Of a stretch of 64,000 nucleotides of DNA, positions 31,668 to 43,094 are shown piece by piece (within the stretch, counting starts at the first letter, position 1; each line of letters starts with the position of its first letter). The DNA comes from Diploptera punctata (taxonomy: Eukaryota > Arthropoda > Insecta > Blattodea > Blaberidae). Under the pieces are notes generated by a model. It saw only the letters and a program-made list of their open reading frames with translations, made no database searches and was not told the DNA's origin. The position numbers were made by a program, and so were the translations under genes. The stretch spans positions 372,001-436,000 of the forward strand of contig JASPKZ010000423.1 in the NCBI GenBank assembly GCA_030220185.1. The letters run 5' to 3'.

Positions 31668-32269
31668 TGACTATTTAACTCAAGCCCCAAATGGGAGTCA
31701 ATAACCAATCACGTTTCAGTGAATTTTGTTTTACAACCAACCACAGTCGTATTTCACCTCGATAATTATCGAATTTTGATTACCAAAATAAAGAAAGCAC
31801 CTCCTTTTTAATATTTTGGACAGGTCAGAGCATTATTTGGCAGTGACTGATTATCCAACAAATACGTTGAATATAGCAAATAATGAACAGATTCCTTCGA
31901 CCTACACATTTAATAATTGTGTGTTCAATAATTGTATTTTAATTACTGATTTTACTGAGTTGTTTCCGAAAAAAATTAATAACCTATGATGTTGGTTTTA
32001 ATATAGCCTACAGTTTGATGTGTTTCATTTTTTTTCTTTTTTTTCCACTAGGGTGTATTCTTACAATATTACGATCCTATTTGGCAACAAATACTCGTAG
32101 TATGATCAAGTTGCAGTGATGAACTTTTACCCGTCATATGACTGAATTGTTTACGGACATGTCATCGATAGAAAAATTGTTCTTAGGCAAATCGTATTAT
32201 ACGGGAAATAAGAATGAATACAAGATAAGAAGGTACTAATAATTATGAATTTCCATTTCTAATTTATTT

Positions 32270-32319
<50 letters not shown>

Positions 32320-32850
32320 CTTACCTAATCAGAAGTTTACGTTTTTACCATGGTGTCGAAAGATATACTTCATTTACAATTTCATTACGAGCAGAATTTA
32401 TGCTCCATGCTGACTCACCTGTAAATTCTGTATTATATTCATCACATCCTCAATGGCTAAGGTAGGTTATTTTTCACTAAACAGTTTGAAAACATTAAAA
32501 AAAAAGGTTTTACCCCTCTCTTCAAAAACTTTCTTTTCCAATGTATTATAAAATTATACAGAAGCGACTATTTTGGAACAGTTGATATTCTAGAGTATTC
32601 TGCATGTGTAAGAATAAAGCAATGCTTATTTAAGATATTAAAATTATAATTATACATTATAAAATTATCCTATATAACTTATATAGAATGTGATAGATAA
32701 TACAAATTATTTTTTTTTATTTCGAGTGTTAGAGAGGAAACTATATTTTCTTATACGTTCAATGGTAAAATCGTTATTCGACCAATGAAAATGCAGTCAT
32801 ACATCTGCTTTGTTTACATTACACCTGGAAATTACCTCGGAAGCGGTATA
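31668..32850 (+). repeat. Repeat F/R, long copy with internal TA microsatellite
   Basis: Begins gactatttaactcaagcccc, as in the tandem copies at 34375 and 35106. From about 32128 it matches a second long copy, 61585-61845 plus 63380-63865 (tgtcatcgatagaaaaattg, aatgaatacaagataaga, gagcagaatttatgctccat, atgaaaatgcagtcatac). TA microsatellite at 32274-32313. No coding seen. SINE-1 follows at the right end. Confidence 0.65.
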
Positions 32851-33045
32851 GACGTAATGTTTGTTGCCTCTGGTCTCGAGGGTCGCAAGTTTAAACCCGG
32901 ATGAGGTCGATCAGTATTTAGAATGACAAAATTCCTAATAAAAAGTTCTCCGAAAGAAACTAAAAGCCATGGATCACGAGTAAGAAGATTTTCGGACTCA
33001 TAAAATAACTTCTAGCCTAAATTAGAGCTTCTGAGAATAATTGAA
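32848..33045 (+). mobile_element. SINE-1 copy, decayed
   Basis: Head gcggtatagacgtaatgttt, B box gtcgcaagtttaaacccgg, body aagttctccgaaagaaacta and gatcacgagtaagaagattt. Confidence 0.6.
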
Positions 33046-33218
33046 TCGTCGTTTCTCATCAAAATATGACCTTAGTTGGCTATGTCTTTTTCAGGTTCCC
33101 ACTGTTCTAGATAATCGGCATGAGATATCAACCTGGCTTTCAGTACTACGTAATGGTCGTTTTTACGTCCAGAATATAGTTTGTCACTGATTTTCGTTAG
33201 ATACTGAGTAGGTCTCAC

Positions 33219-33627
33219 AAAGGAACTGTCAACAATTGCATGCCGAAACTACATTGAAATGTCTTCCACAGAAGCGTTATGATGTACCAAGTCCGTGTCT
33301 AAAAAACCATCTGCCGTTTTTAACTACAAGGCACTAAACTCTAGCGCTAAATCTCTCATTTAAACTATAGGAAAGTAATACAACTCCCAATTGGTAGATT
33401 TGATAACCCTCACCACCTGCCGTCCGCGCTCCTTCCGCCTCACTCCACTTCGCTCTTACCTAAGCACGGAGTCTATCAGAAATGGAGTTTGCAACTGGTG
33501 ATTCTGGATTCTATTTCTTGGAGTTTAAAACGGCAGATATTTTTTTGACACGGCCTTGGTGCATCACAACGCTTCACTGCGATAAACTTTAAGGTAGGTT
33601 TCGGCATGTAATGGTTGGCAGTTCCCG
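33219..33627. mobile_element. Foldback MITE M1, copy 3, uninterrupted
   Basis: About 409 bp. The left end aaggaactgtcaacaattgc and the right end gtaatggttggcagttccc are inverted repeats extending about 120 bp inward to ctgccgtttttaac and its complement. This copy shows what the other three looked like before they were interrupted. Confidence 0.8.
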
Positions 33628-33693
33628 GTCAGATCATAGCGCTGCCATAAAGTTTCGGTCAGATTTAAAATCCTGACCCAATCGCCTATTACT

Positions 33694-34085
33694 ATCGCCC
33701 TCGGTGGTCCAGCGATTAAGTTCCAATCTCTGGTCCCGAGGGGCGCGTATCCAAACCCGACTGGTTTCGATGGATATTTTTAGGTTGGATAAATCCAAGT
33801 ACAAGTTCTCCGGGAGGGATTTAATCTGCGGGTCCGAGAGTGTGAAGATTTTTGTGTTCGTACAACTATATCAAGTATAAAAATAGACCCTATAAGCAAA
33901 ATTTAAACTACTTTTCCAATTCAAGTACGAGTAATTACTTAGTTGCCTACTATATCTCTTTGAGGCGACGTGATAACTGCATATAATTCCCTGTTATCTG
34001 TTAGGAAATAAACGTAACCATATTCGCTTCAAGTAACTACACTAGCGAGCACCCTTGACTCCATATGGGGATATATGGGTATACA
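33694..34085 (+). mobile_element. SINE-1 copy with extended 3' region
   Basis: Head cggtggtccagcgattaagt, B box cgtatccaaacccgactgg, body aagttctccgggagggattt and gtccgagagtgtgaagattt. Continues through gaggcgacgtgataactgca to cccttgactccatatgggg, shared with 17735-17885. Confidence 0.65.
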
Positions 34086-34374
34086 CTAGGTGGCTATTCT
34101 ATGCCACTGTACCACTGTGAATATTCGATCAGAGAAAAAGTGAGCTAACATCATGTTGGCCAATGTGATAACACACATTCCCTAGAGCCAATTGTCAACA
34201 TATTTACTAACATATAAGGGCATTCTATCCCAGGAGTCCACCTATATTATTGGGTAAGTTATGATGGGGAAATAGGGAAGTTATTGTTAGTTTGGGCAAG
34301 TTAGAGTGCGAAAATGGGCGAGTTAGTGTACGCCAGATTAGTTTAGCGTTCACTTGTTTGTTAGCGGATTTTAG

Positions 34375-35105
34375 TGACTATTTAACTCATGCCCCAAATG
34401 GGAGTCAATGACCAATCACATTTCTATGATTTTTTATTTACAACCAATCACAGTCGTGTTTCGCCTCGAATTTACCAACTAAAGTTTATCATAATAAAGA
34501 AAGCACCTCCTTTTTAACATTCTTAATACGTTATAGCATTATCCTCCAGTAACTGACTCTATAAGGAATACGGCTACCAGATTGTATATATAGTGCATGG
34601 ATGTCAACACGTACCGCATGCGGGAGTTAATATAAATACATTTATAGCAATTGATTGTACCACCAAAAAAATAAACAACTGTTTGCACTTTCTTAAATGT
34701 ATTTTTTCTCAGGTAATAACATTCCAGAAAAATATAATTGCCATATTTACATCATAGGACATCAGAAATGATGTATTTCATTTTTTCTCCACTAGAGTGC
34801 ATTCTTACAATAATGCGTTCCTTTGGCAATAATATGATCTGCTTGCAGTGACGAACAAAAGAAGCAAACGAAGCGAACCAATCGTTTCTCATTTTGTTTT
34901 TAAACATCGCTGTTTACATTAAATATATAAATATTTTAAAATAATATATATAAATAATGATTTGTGAGTAAACAGCATAATTTTATTCGTTAAATAGTCC
35001 TAACAAATGCCACTCATGATTTCCAATTCCTCTAGATAAATTCGCTCCTCACTTCGTGAGTCGTTAATTTATCGATAATTTGGAAATCACTCGTGGCATT
35101 ACTTA
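34375..35105 (+). repeat. Repeat F, tandem unit 1
   Basis: Starts tgactatttaactcatgccc and ends with the long hairpin 35006-35100. Contains aagaaagcacctccttttta and cattttttctccactagagt, shared with 31800-32060. Directly followed by the next unit (ggcattacttatgactattt). Confidence 0.75.
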
Positions 35106-35550
35106 TGACTATTTAACTCATGCCCCAAATGGGAGTCAATGACCAATCACGTTTCAATGATTTCTGTTTTACAACCAATCAGAGTCGTGTTTCACCAAAT
35201 ATTTATCAGTGTTATAATTACCATATTAAAGAAAGCTCCTCCTTACAATATTGCGTTCCTTTGGCAATAAATAGTATGATCTGGTTGCAGTGATAAACAA
35301 ATGAAGCAGTAGAAGCGTACCTATCGTTTCTCATTTGTTTTCAAACATCGCCGTTTACATTAAATATATAAATATTTTAAAATAACTATAGTTAAATAAT
35401 GATTTGTGAGCAAACGGCTTAATTTTATTCGTTAAATAGTCCTAACAAATGCCACTCTTGATTTCCAAATTCTATAGATAAATTCACTCCTCACTTCGTG
35501 AGTCGTGAATTTATCGATAATTTGGAAATCACTCGTGGCATTACTTATGA
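35106..35550 (+). repeat. Repeat F, tandem unit 2, internally shortened
   Basis: Same start and the same 3' hairpin (35448-35542) as unit 1 but about 285 bp shorter, mainly through loss between aaagctcctcctt and acaatattgcgttcct. Confidence 0.75.
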
Positions 35551-35879
35551 TAAATTAAGTACACCATCTTAGCAACGGCTAATACATACGGTACTTAAAA
35601 TTGTAGATTAAGGATATTTGTATTATCAATAAGAAGAATCTCAATATGGTCTTTGTTTTCGATCTTTAATCATGTTATATAATAAGTAGGTCTGATACGG
35701 TGAATAGTCTGATAGAGTATTTGATGTCTGCAGGGACGTGGGGAGGGGGGTATGAGCGTGCGATGTGTATATGTGTGGGAGTGTGTGGGTGTATGCGTAT
35801 GTGTGTGTGTGTTTTTTTTTCTAATTTGTTTTCTAGCATTTCTTAATAATAATGTACGGAATGGGACTTTTTTTTATTT
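35551..35879. other. No gene; TG-rich tract
   Basis: TG-rich simple sequence at 35745-35815. Nothing else recognised. Confidence 0.5.
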
Positions 35880-36120
35880 ATACACATGGTCTTGTCATGC
35901 ATGAGTATAGATATGTATTATTGTGATGTAGAGTAGACATAGATTTTACTTATATGTAGCCTGTTATTGTTTTTTCATACAGGTGTATTTTTAGGTATTT
36001 GTTTATAGTATGATTAGTTTTATTTTTTATTCATGGACAAATAATGCACGTACGGCCAAGCACGCCCGTGCGCAATGTAAATGCATATGTATTTTCTTTC
36101 TTCTGAAAAAAGGCAATAAA
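35880..36120 (+). mobile_element. Element G 3' end, plus strand
   Basis: atgcacgtacggccaagcac, aaatgcatatgtattttctt and aaaaaaggcaataaattcc match the complement of 4265-4740. Its tail is the array that follows. Confidence 0.65.
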
Positions 36121-36992
36121 TTCCGTCCGTCCGTCCGTCCGTCCGTCCGTCCATCCGTCCGTCCGTCCGTCCGTCCATCCGTCCATCCGTCCATCCGTCC
36201 ATCCGTCCATCCGTCCATCCGTCCATCCGTCCATCCGTCCGTCCGTCCGTCCGTCCGTCCGTCCGTCCGTCCGTCCGTCCGTCCGTCCGTCCGTCCGTCC
36301 ATCCGTCCATCCGTCCATCCGTCCATCCGTCCATCCGTCCATCCGTCCATCCGTCCATCCGTCCATCCGTCCATCCGTCCATCCGTCCATCCGTCCATCC
36401 GTCCATCCGTCCATCCGTCCATCCGTCCATCCGTCCATCCGTCCATCCGTCCATCCGTCCATCCGTCCATCCGTCCATCCGTCCATCCGTCCATCCGTCC
36501 ATCCGTCCATCCGTCCATCCGTCCATCCGTCCATCCGTCCATCCGTCCATCCGTCCATCCGTCCATCCGTCCATCCGTCCATCCGTCCATCCGTCCATCC
36601 GTCCATTCCGTCCATCCGTCCATCCGTCCATCCGTCCATCCGTCCATCCGTCCATCCGTCCATCCGTCCATCCGTCCATCCGTCCATCCGTCCATCCGTC
36701 CATCCGTCCATCCGTCCATCCGTCCATCCGTCCATCCGTCCATCCGTCCATCCGTCCATCCGTCCATCCGTCCATCCGTCCATCCGTCCATCCGTCCATC
36801 CGTCCATCCGTCCATCCGTCCATCCGTCCGTCCGTCCGTCCGTCCGTCCATCCGTCCGTCCGTCCGTCCGTCCGTCCGTCCGTCCGTCCATCCGTCCATC
36901 CGTCCATCCGTCCATCCGTCCATCCGTCCGTCCGTCCGTCCGTCCGTCTGTCTATCTATCTATCTATCTGTCTATCTATCTATCTATCTATC
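36121..36992. repeat. Large TCCR tetranucleotide / octanucleotide array
   Basis: About 830 bp of (CCGTCCAT)n with blocks of pure (CCGT)n at both ends, changing at 36945-36992 to (TCTA)n with TCTG variants. Because no unit contains a stop in any frame, the array is open on both strands for about 300 codons; these frames are artefacts. It starts directly at the end of element G. Confidence 0.95.
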
Positions 36993-37583
36993 TACTTCAC
37001 ATTATAAATGTGGAGATTTTAGGTTACTTTGAGCTCAACTTATCACTTCATTTTAATGCATTGATCACATTTAAAAAAAGCAAAACTTATATGAACGGTC
37101 CTGGGTTCAAACCCCAGTCTGAGCGTATATTTTTCTCTTCAAATGTAATTTATCCATAATTGAGATGTATGAAATGAATAATAAAAATATGGAATACATT
37201 GTTTGGTTTCTGTTTTTTATTTTAATTTATGTAGGTGGCCTGGTGACATAGAATACCCGACCAGATGCATATTATTGAACTCAAGAAAGGAAAACAATTA
37301 CAGGAATTTCGGGTAATGTGGATCCTTCGGTTTGAGTGGACCCTGTTAATATTTTCTTTAATTGGTGCTGCCCTCGAACAGAAAATATTTTCATTTCTTC
37401 CCTCATCATCTCTGATGTGTTCAAGGATAGTTTATTTTATTCTTTGTGCGAAGAAGAGTTTATTGGTGACATTTATGGAAACGAGCATTTTAAAAGTTTT
37501 TCAAGCTAAGAATTAATTCCTAATTTCTGCTATTGAATATTACAAATGTTCAAAAATCTCCTAAATATATTATATTATGTAGG
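36993..37583. other. No gene; isolated tRNA T-arm-like sequence
   Basis: At 37097-37122 is tcctgggttcaaaccccagt, a perfect T-arm hairpin with B box, followed by gtatatttttctctt. A/T-rich flank resembles that of the TA-bounded tRNA-like element, but no A box was found. Confidence 0.35.
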
Positions 37584-38112
37584 TGTCCCAACACCTTTCA
37601 AAAAACGTTAAACTGAAAATATATAAAACTATTATTCTACCAGTTATATTATATGGATGCGAAACATGGACTCTTACTTTAAGGGAGGAAATGAGATTAC
37701 AAGTATTTGAGAATAAAGTACTTAGGAAAAGTTTTGGACGAAAGAGAGATGAACAAAAAACAGGTGAATGGAGAAGACTACATAACAATGAATTACATTG
37801 TCTTTATAGGAAACCAGATATAATAAGGACAGTTAAGTCTGGTAGACTGCGATGGGCAGGACATGTTGCACGTATGGGGAATGAAAGACTTGCATGGGAG
37901 CTTCTTGTAGGAAAGCCAGATGGAAAACGCTCAGTTGGTAGACCAAGAATGAGGTGGGAGAATAACATTAACTATGATTTGAAGGAAGTATATTAAACAG
38001 GGAATGATTGGAAAGCATTAGCTCAGGATAGGGATGTATGGGAGCTTATGTCCGCGCGGCCATAAACCTACGGGTTCGATAGTGCCAGTGAGTAAGTAAG
38101 TAAGTAAGTAAG
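37584..38112 (+). pseudogene. LINE-T 3' end with TAAG tail
   Basis: One frame reads SQHLSKNVKLKIYKTIILPV, ILYGCETWTLTLREEMRLQV, RRLRWAGHVARM-type sequence (GRLRWAGHVARMGNERLAWE) and GKRSVGRPRMRWENNINYD, ending in a stop just before DWKAL. Tail of six TAAG units at 38091-38112. Confidence 0.85.
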
Positions 38113-38539
38113 ATGTTCTTTTAATATGCGACGGGTTTGGTTTGATATTATGTGACATGGTGGCTGTATAAAATAATTAAACGTAACAAAGGAATCCGGT
38201 TGATGTAGACCCTACACATGGCGGTTAAAGTGAACTTGGATTCACTTTACACGAATACGTATATTTTATCAGTATGGGTGCTACATGTAAAAGCCATGCA
38301 CTTAATTAATTTTATGTAATATCCTTGTAATTTTACCTAAACCCAATGACCGTCGCTGTCTGTACATGAATGACGTATGAATGTTATAATCAACAATAAT
38401 TTTTCATAACATTAAATAAATATCAACGCTTTTAATTACGATCAACCATCGTACTTTCAGATTAACATGTGCTTTTCTGTATAAATTAATAGAGTTAATA
38501 AACTTAAAATACTGTAGTCTAAGACTGGAATGACTCTGG

Positions 38540-38576
38540 GGTCCACTTTAACCGAATATGGAGGTTAAAGTGGACC
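38540..38576. repeat. Perfect 14-bp hairpin
   Basis: ggtccactttaacc and its complement ggttaaagtggacc, separated by 9 bases. A related ggttaaagtgaac lies at 38221. Possibly termini of a small DNA element spanning 38215-38576. Confidence 0.5.
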
Positions 38577-38679
38577 TTTCTTGTAATGTAAAAAAGATTT
38601 TAAATTATGAAGATGTTTCCATATTTGGATAAAAGAACAATGACATTCCATAGTTATAACACAAATGATAACCACTGTA

Positions 38680-39466
38680 CTTACTTACTTACTCACTGGC
38701 ACTATCGAACACATAGATTCATGGCCGTGCGGACATAAGCTCTCCATACATCCCTATCCTGAGCTAATGCTTTCCAATCATTCCCTGTATAATCTACTTC
38801 CCTCAATTAATGTTATTCTCCCACCTCATTATTGGTCTACCAATTGGGCGTTTTCCCTCTGGCTTTCCTACAAGAAGCTTCCGTGCAAGTCTTTCATTCC
38901 CCATACGTGAAACGTGTCCTGTCCATTGCAGTCTATGAGACTTAACTGTTCTTATTATATCTGACTTCCTATAAAGACCATGTAGTTCATTGTTTTGCAG
39001 TCTTCTCCATTCACCTGTTTGTTCATCTCTCTTTGGTCCAAAAATGTTCGTAAGTACTTTATTCTCAAATACTTGTAATCTCCTTTCCTCCCTCAAAGTA
39101 AGAGTCCATGTTTCGCATTCATGTAATATAACTGGTAGAATAATAGTTTTATATATTTTAAGTTTAACGTTTTTTGAAAGGAGTTGGGACATCAAGAGTC
39201 TCTGTAATGCATAATAGCACGCATTTCAAAAATTGAGCCTATGTTTAATTTCTTTGTGCATCTCATTCCTATTTGTGATTATTTTTCTTAGGTATTTGAA
39301 TTCAGCCACTTCCTCAAAATTTCCCTCATTTGTCATTAGCTGTCAATTTCCATTATATAACGTATTTCTACTTGTGACCATATATTTAGTTTTATTGATA
39401 TTTACTTCCAGTCCCAATTTCTTAGTTTTACTCAATAGTGTGTGCGTGTTGTCCTTTAGTGTCACC
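38680..39466 (-). pseudogene. LINE-T, 5'-truncated, with perfect 14-bp target duplication
   Basis: Flanked by tgataaccactgta at 38666-38679 and 39467-39480. The left edge is the (CTTA)n tail. The minus strand encodes SQLLSKNVKLKIYKTIILPV, ILHECETWTLTLREERRLQV and RMGNERLARKLLVGKPEGKR, with one frame change before the last segment. The 787-bp copy is defined on both sides. Confidence 0.9.
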
Positions 39467-39480
39467 TGATAACCACTGTA

Positions 39481-40130
39481 ATTAAACAAAATTCAAATCT
39501 CTTCATTAAAAGAAGAAAAACAACAAATTCAAAACAGGGATCCACATTACCCGACGTTCCTCTATTACAAAAGTGTAATTGTGCGGATGATCTTGGTTTT
39601 AATTTGAGTTTATTAAATTTCATAGAAAGTAGAAGAGGTCAATGTAGCAAACTTAGAATTCGGCGATGAGCTTATTAGAATGTGAGTCAATAGAATTGAC
39701 TTCATATAAGAAACATAACTGAAAAAAAAAATGTAGCAAAGATAGTAAGAGATGGAAATGAGAATATTGGAAAATAGACAAAAGCCAGCTCAAGTGACTC
39801 ATCTTCCCTTTTTCCGTTTCTTCATTTCCCTCTGCTCTTCTCCCTCTCTCACATACACACACATTTACTCCAATCGAAAACTTTTATTATATAACTTCTT
39901 GGGCAAAGAACGCTTGGATGCGACATTTTAATATGTTATTTATACGAAGGACTTCCTCTTTCCTTTTCGTTTGTTCTAGTTATCTCAAAGTTAGCATAAC
40001 AGATGGGATCCAAAATTCTCCAGCAAGGAGTTTTTGAAACTTCAATATGCCAAGGGATTTACTATCTCAGACCATGATAAATCGCAATGCTAAACCTATA
40101 GCACAGCAGCGATTCAATAAAATACTCTAA
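39481..40130. other. No gene recognised
   Basis: No motif or match. The open frame at 39862-39653 (minus) is low complexity. Confidence 0.35.
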
Positions 40131-41838
40131 CAAGGGAACTGTCTACCATAGAATGCAGAAACCTTACCTCGAAATTGGTAATAGAGAAAAGTTAAAATTG
40201 TCTGCTTCTTCTAACTACCGCGCACAGAAATCGAAACTATACTTACTTACTTACTCACTGGCACTATCGAACCCGTAGGATCATGGCCGCGCGGACATAA
40301 GCTCTCCATACATCCCTATCCTGAGCTAGTGCTTTCCAATCAATCCCTGTATAATCTACTTCCCTCAAATCATAGTTAATATTATTCTCCCACCTCATTA
40401 TTGGTCTACCAACTGGGCGTTTTCCCTCTGGCTTTCATACAAGAAGCTTCCATGCAAGTCTTTCATTCCCCATACGTGCAACATGTCCTGCCTTAACTGT
40501 TCTTATTATATCTGGCTTCCTATAAAGACCATGTAATTCATTGTTATGTAGTCTTCTCCATTCACCTGTTTGTTCATCTCTCTTTGGTCCAAAATTGTTC
40601 CTAAGTACTTTATTCTCAAATACTTGTAATCTCCTTTCCTCCCTTAAAGTAAGAGCCCATGTTTCGAACCCATATAGTATAACTGGTAGAATAATAGTTT
40701 TATATATTTTCAGTTTAACATTTTTTTAAAGGAGTTGGGACACCAAGAGTCTCTGCAATTCATAATAGCACGTATTTCCAGAATTGAGCCTATGTTTAAT
40801 TTCTTTGTGCATCTCATTCCTATTTGTAACAATAATTGTTCCTAGGTATTTGAATTCAGCCACTTCCTCAAAATTTCCCTCATTTGTCATTAGCTGTCAA
40901 TTTCCATTATTTAATGAATTTCTGCGTGTTACCATATATTTAGTTTTATTAATATTTACTTCCAGTCCTTAATTCTTAGTGTTCAATAGTGTGTGCGTGT
41001 TGTCCTTTAGTATCTCCTCGCTATCGGCCAATAATACTACATCATCAGCATAAACTAACAGCTTATTAATACCATTGAGTTGTAAGCCTTCCTCATTCTC
41101 TAAAGATTTAATGGCATGCTCTAGTACAAAATTAAATAATAGAGGAGATAGTGCATCTCCTTGCTTCAACCAATTCTGGATTTAAAAAGTGTCCGAAAAC
41201 TGTTTGCCTACATGCACCCTACTCAATGTGCCATTTAGACACATTCGTATAAGTTTAACTAACTTTTTAGGAATTCCGAACTCCTGCAGAATGCTATATA
41301 ACTTCTCCCTTTTAATTGAATCATATGCTTTTTTGAAGTCTACATATAGTTGATGTACAGTACCATTATATTCCCATTTCGTTTCTAAAATCTGTCTTAT
41401 ACTAAACATCTGATCTGTTGTAGACCTGTTTCCTCTTAATGCACATTGATGATCTCGTAGAATGTCATCAATATAGGTAGTAAGTCTGCTTACTAATATA
41501 TTTGTTAGAATTTTGTACGAAGTTGAAAGTGAAATCGAAGCTATAATCCAGCAATTGCAACCCACTGTACTAGGCAAATGGATTCCCTGCTTCAGTAAGA
41601 GCGAAGTGGAGTGAGGTAGGACGCGGCGCGGATGGCAGATAGTGAGGGTTATCCAATCTACCAATTCAAGGGTTGTATTACTTCCATGTGATTTAAATGG
41701 GAGATTTGACGCTGAATTTTGTTGCCTTGATGTTAAAAACGGCAGATAATTTTTGGGCACTCCCTTGGTAAGTCACAATGCGTCTGTGGAAGAAATTTCA
41801 AGGTAGGTTTCGACATCAGTGGTTGACAGTTCCCTTGT
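40131..41838. mobile_element. Foldback MITE M1, copy 4, split by LINE-T
   Basis: Left part 40131-40241 (caagggaactgtctaccata), right part 41531-41838 ending tggttgacagttcccttg. The interruption is the LINE-T copy 40242-41530. Confidence 0.8.
40242..41530 (-). pseudogene. LINE-T with RT domain, inside M1, 15-bp target duplication
   Basis: Flanks gaaatcgaaactata (40227-40241) and gaaatcgaagctata (41531-41545), one mismatch. The minus strand encodes SRLTTYIDDILRDHQCALRG, QLYVDFKKAYDSIKREKL (first catalytic Asp), NGLKQGDALSPLLFNFVLEH with one frameshift near 41175, and LLVYADDVVLLADSEEILK (catalytic YADD). The C-terminal module and (CTTA)n tail follow at the left. Endonuclease and N-terminus are lost by 5' truncation. 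Confidence 0.9.
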
Positions 41839-41862
41839 GTGTGTGTAGACTATTTATTAAAA

Positions 41863-42100
41863 ATGTGATAGTTAGGGACAAATTTATTTACTATATAATT
41901 TCTGAAATAAGTTAAACATTTAATTGAAATCGTTTATAAAACAGAGGTTAAACTACGACAAATGAGAGAATAATAAAGCGAATTTGAAAATTGTATATTA
42001 ACTATGTGACAGTTAGGGACCCATATATACTATATAATTTCTGAAAAAAAAAACTTTTTAATTGATATCACTTGAAAAAGGGAGGCTAAACTAAGAAGGG
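41863..42100. repeat. Two-unit direct repeat of about 145 bp
   Basis: agttagggac and ctatataatttctgaaa occur at 41865 and 42010, each followed by tttaattga and gaggctaaacta or gaggttaaacta. Confidence 0.6.
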
Positions 42101-42101
42101 A

Positions 42102-42365
42102 AGTACTTGTGTTGGACCAGTTGGATTGTAACAAAAATTGGAGGATATGTTGAAAGAAGGATACTAATCACCGTGATATTAGTAATTTCACTGCAAATTC
42201 TATAGTATGCATAATATTTAATACAAAATAAGGAACAAGAAAATAGAAGAAAAAAGCGTAACATCGGTACATGACAAAATAAATAAGTAAAACATTTGGA
42301 AAAAATAATATAAACAAATAAAAATAGGAAATGATAGTGTGGTAAAAGAGGGAAGAACAATAAGG

Positions 42366-42464
<99 letters not shown>

Positions 42465-42932
42465 ACTAACTAAATAAATATTTCAACGGAGCGGCACGGT
42501 TACCTGAAGAGCAGCGCATGTGAATGTTTTTTTCCCTCCCGCAGTCGAGTATTCGTACAGTATATACTAAATGTTTCTATTTAAACATATAAAACACAAT
42601 ACATTTAAGTACAATTTCAAATAACGGAAAGTAGGCCCTACACAGTGTTTTGCTATCTGTATAAGGTATTGAAAAATAGTTATTGATGTTGGTGGGGAAC
42701 TGATATTTACGTTCTTCGCCCCGCTAGCTGCACTTGTTCTTGAAACCAGCTGCAATGAGCAACCGTGCCATTACGAACCAGTTAATGACGCGATTCAAAT
42801 TTAATGGCAAATAACACAAGTTTTATTAATTTTGCAGCAAAATGACTAACGTCATCATATTTAATGTCAATCAATTAACATATCCTCCAATTTTTGTTAC
42901 AATCTAATTGGTCCAATATAAGTACTTTGCTT
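42102..42932. mobile_element. Foldback/TIR element containing an AG microsatellite
   Basis: The left terminus has ttggaccagttggattgtaa and caaaaattggaggatatgtt. Its complement lies at 42882-42930 with about four mismatches over 49 bp. Interior: AT-rich DNA, AG microsatellite at 42367-42459, no coding. The superfamily is not assigned. Confidence 0.7.
42367..42459. repeat. AG microsatellite
   Basis: About 46 AG units with a single GG interruption at 42431. Confidence 0.95.
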
Positions 42933-43094
42933 GTAAGACAAAACAAGAGAATAATAAAGATAATTTTGAAATTTTAAATAAACAGTTGTGCAAAGTTTTA
43001 TATTAGCACTACAAAATTATCAGAATCAAAGAACACATAAGGCACTGTCAACAAGGTCAATCAGAGAAATATGCTGCAGCTGAACATTTTCATA

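Noticed and set aside
35006..36992. CRISPR array
   Set aside because: No repeat-spacer alternation with unique spacers anywhere; the tandem arrays are simple satellites, and this is animal DNA.
36010..37032. Open frames of 294-340 codons on both strands (PSVRPSVH and DGWTDGRM repeats)
   Set aside because: They are translations of a stop-free tetranucleotide array; open in several frames at once, with no start context or domain.
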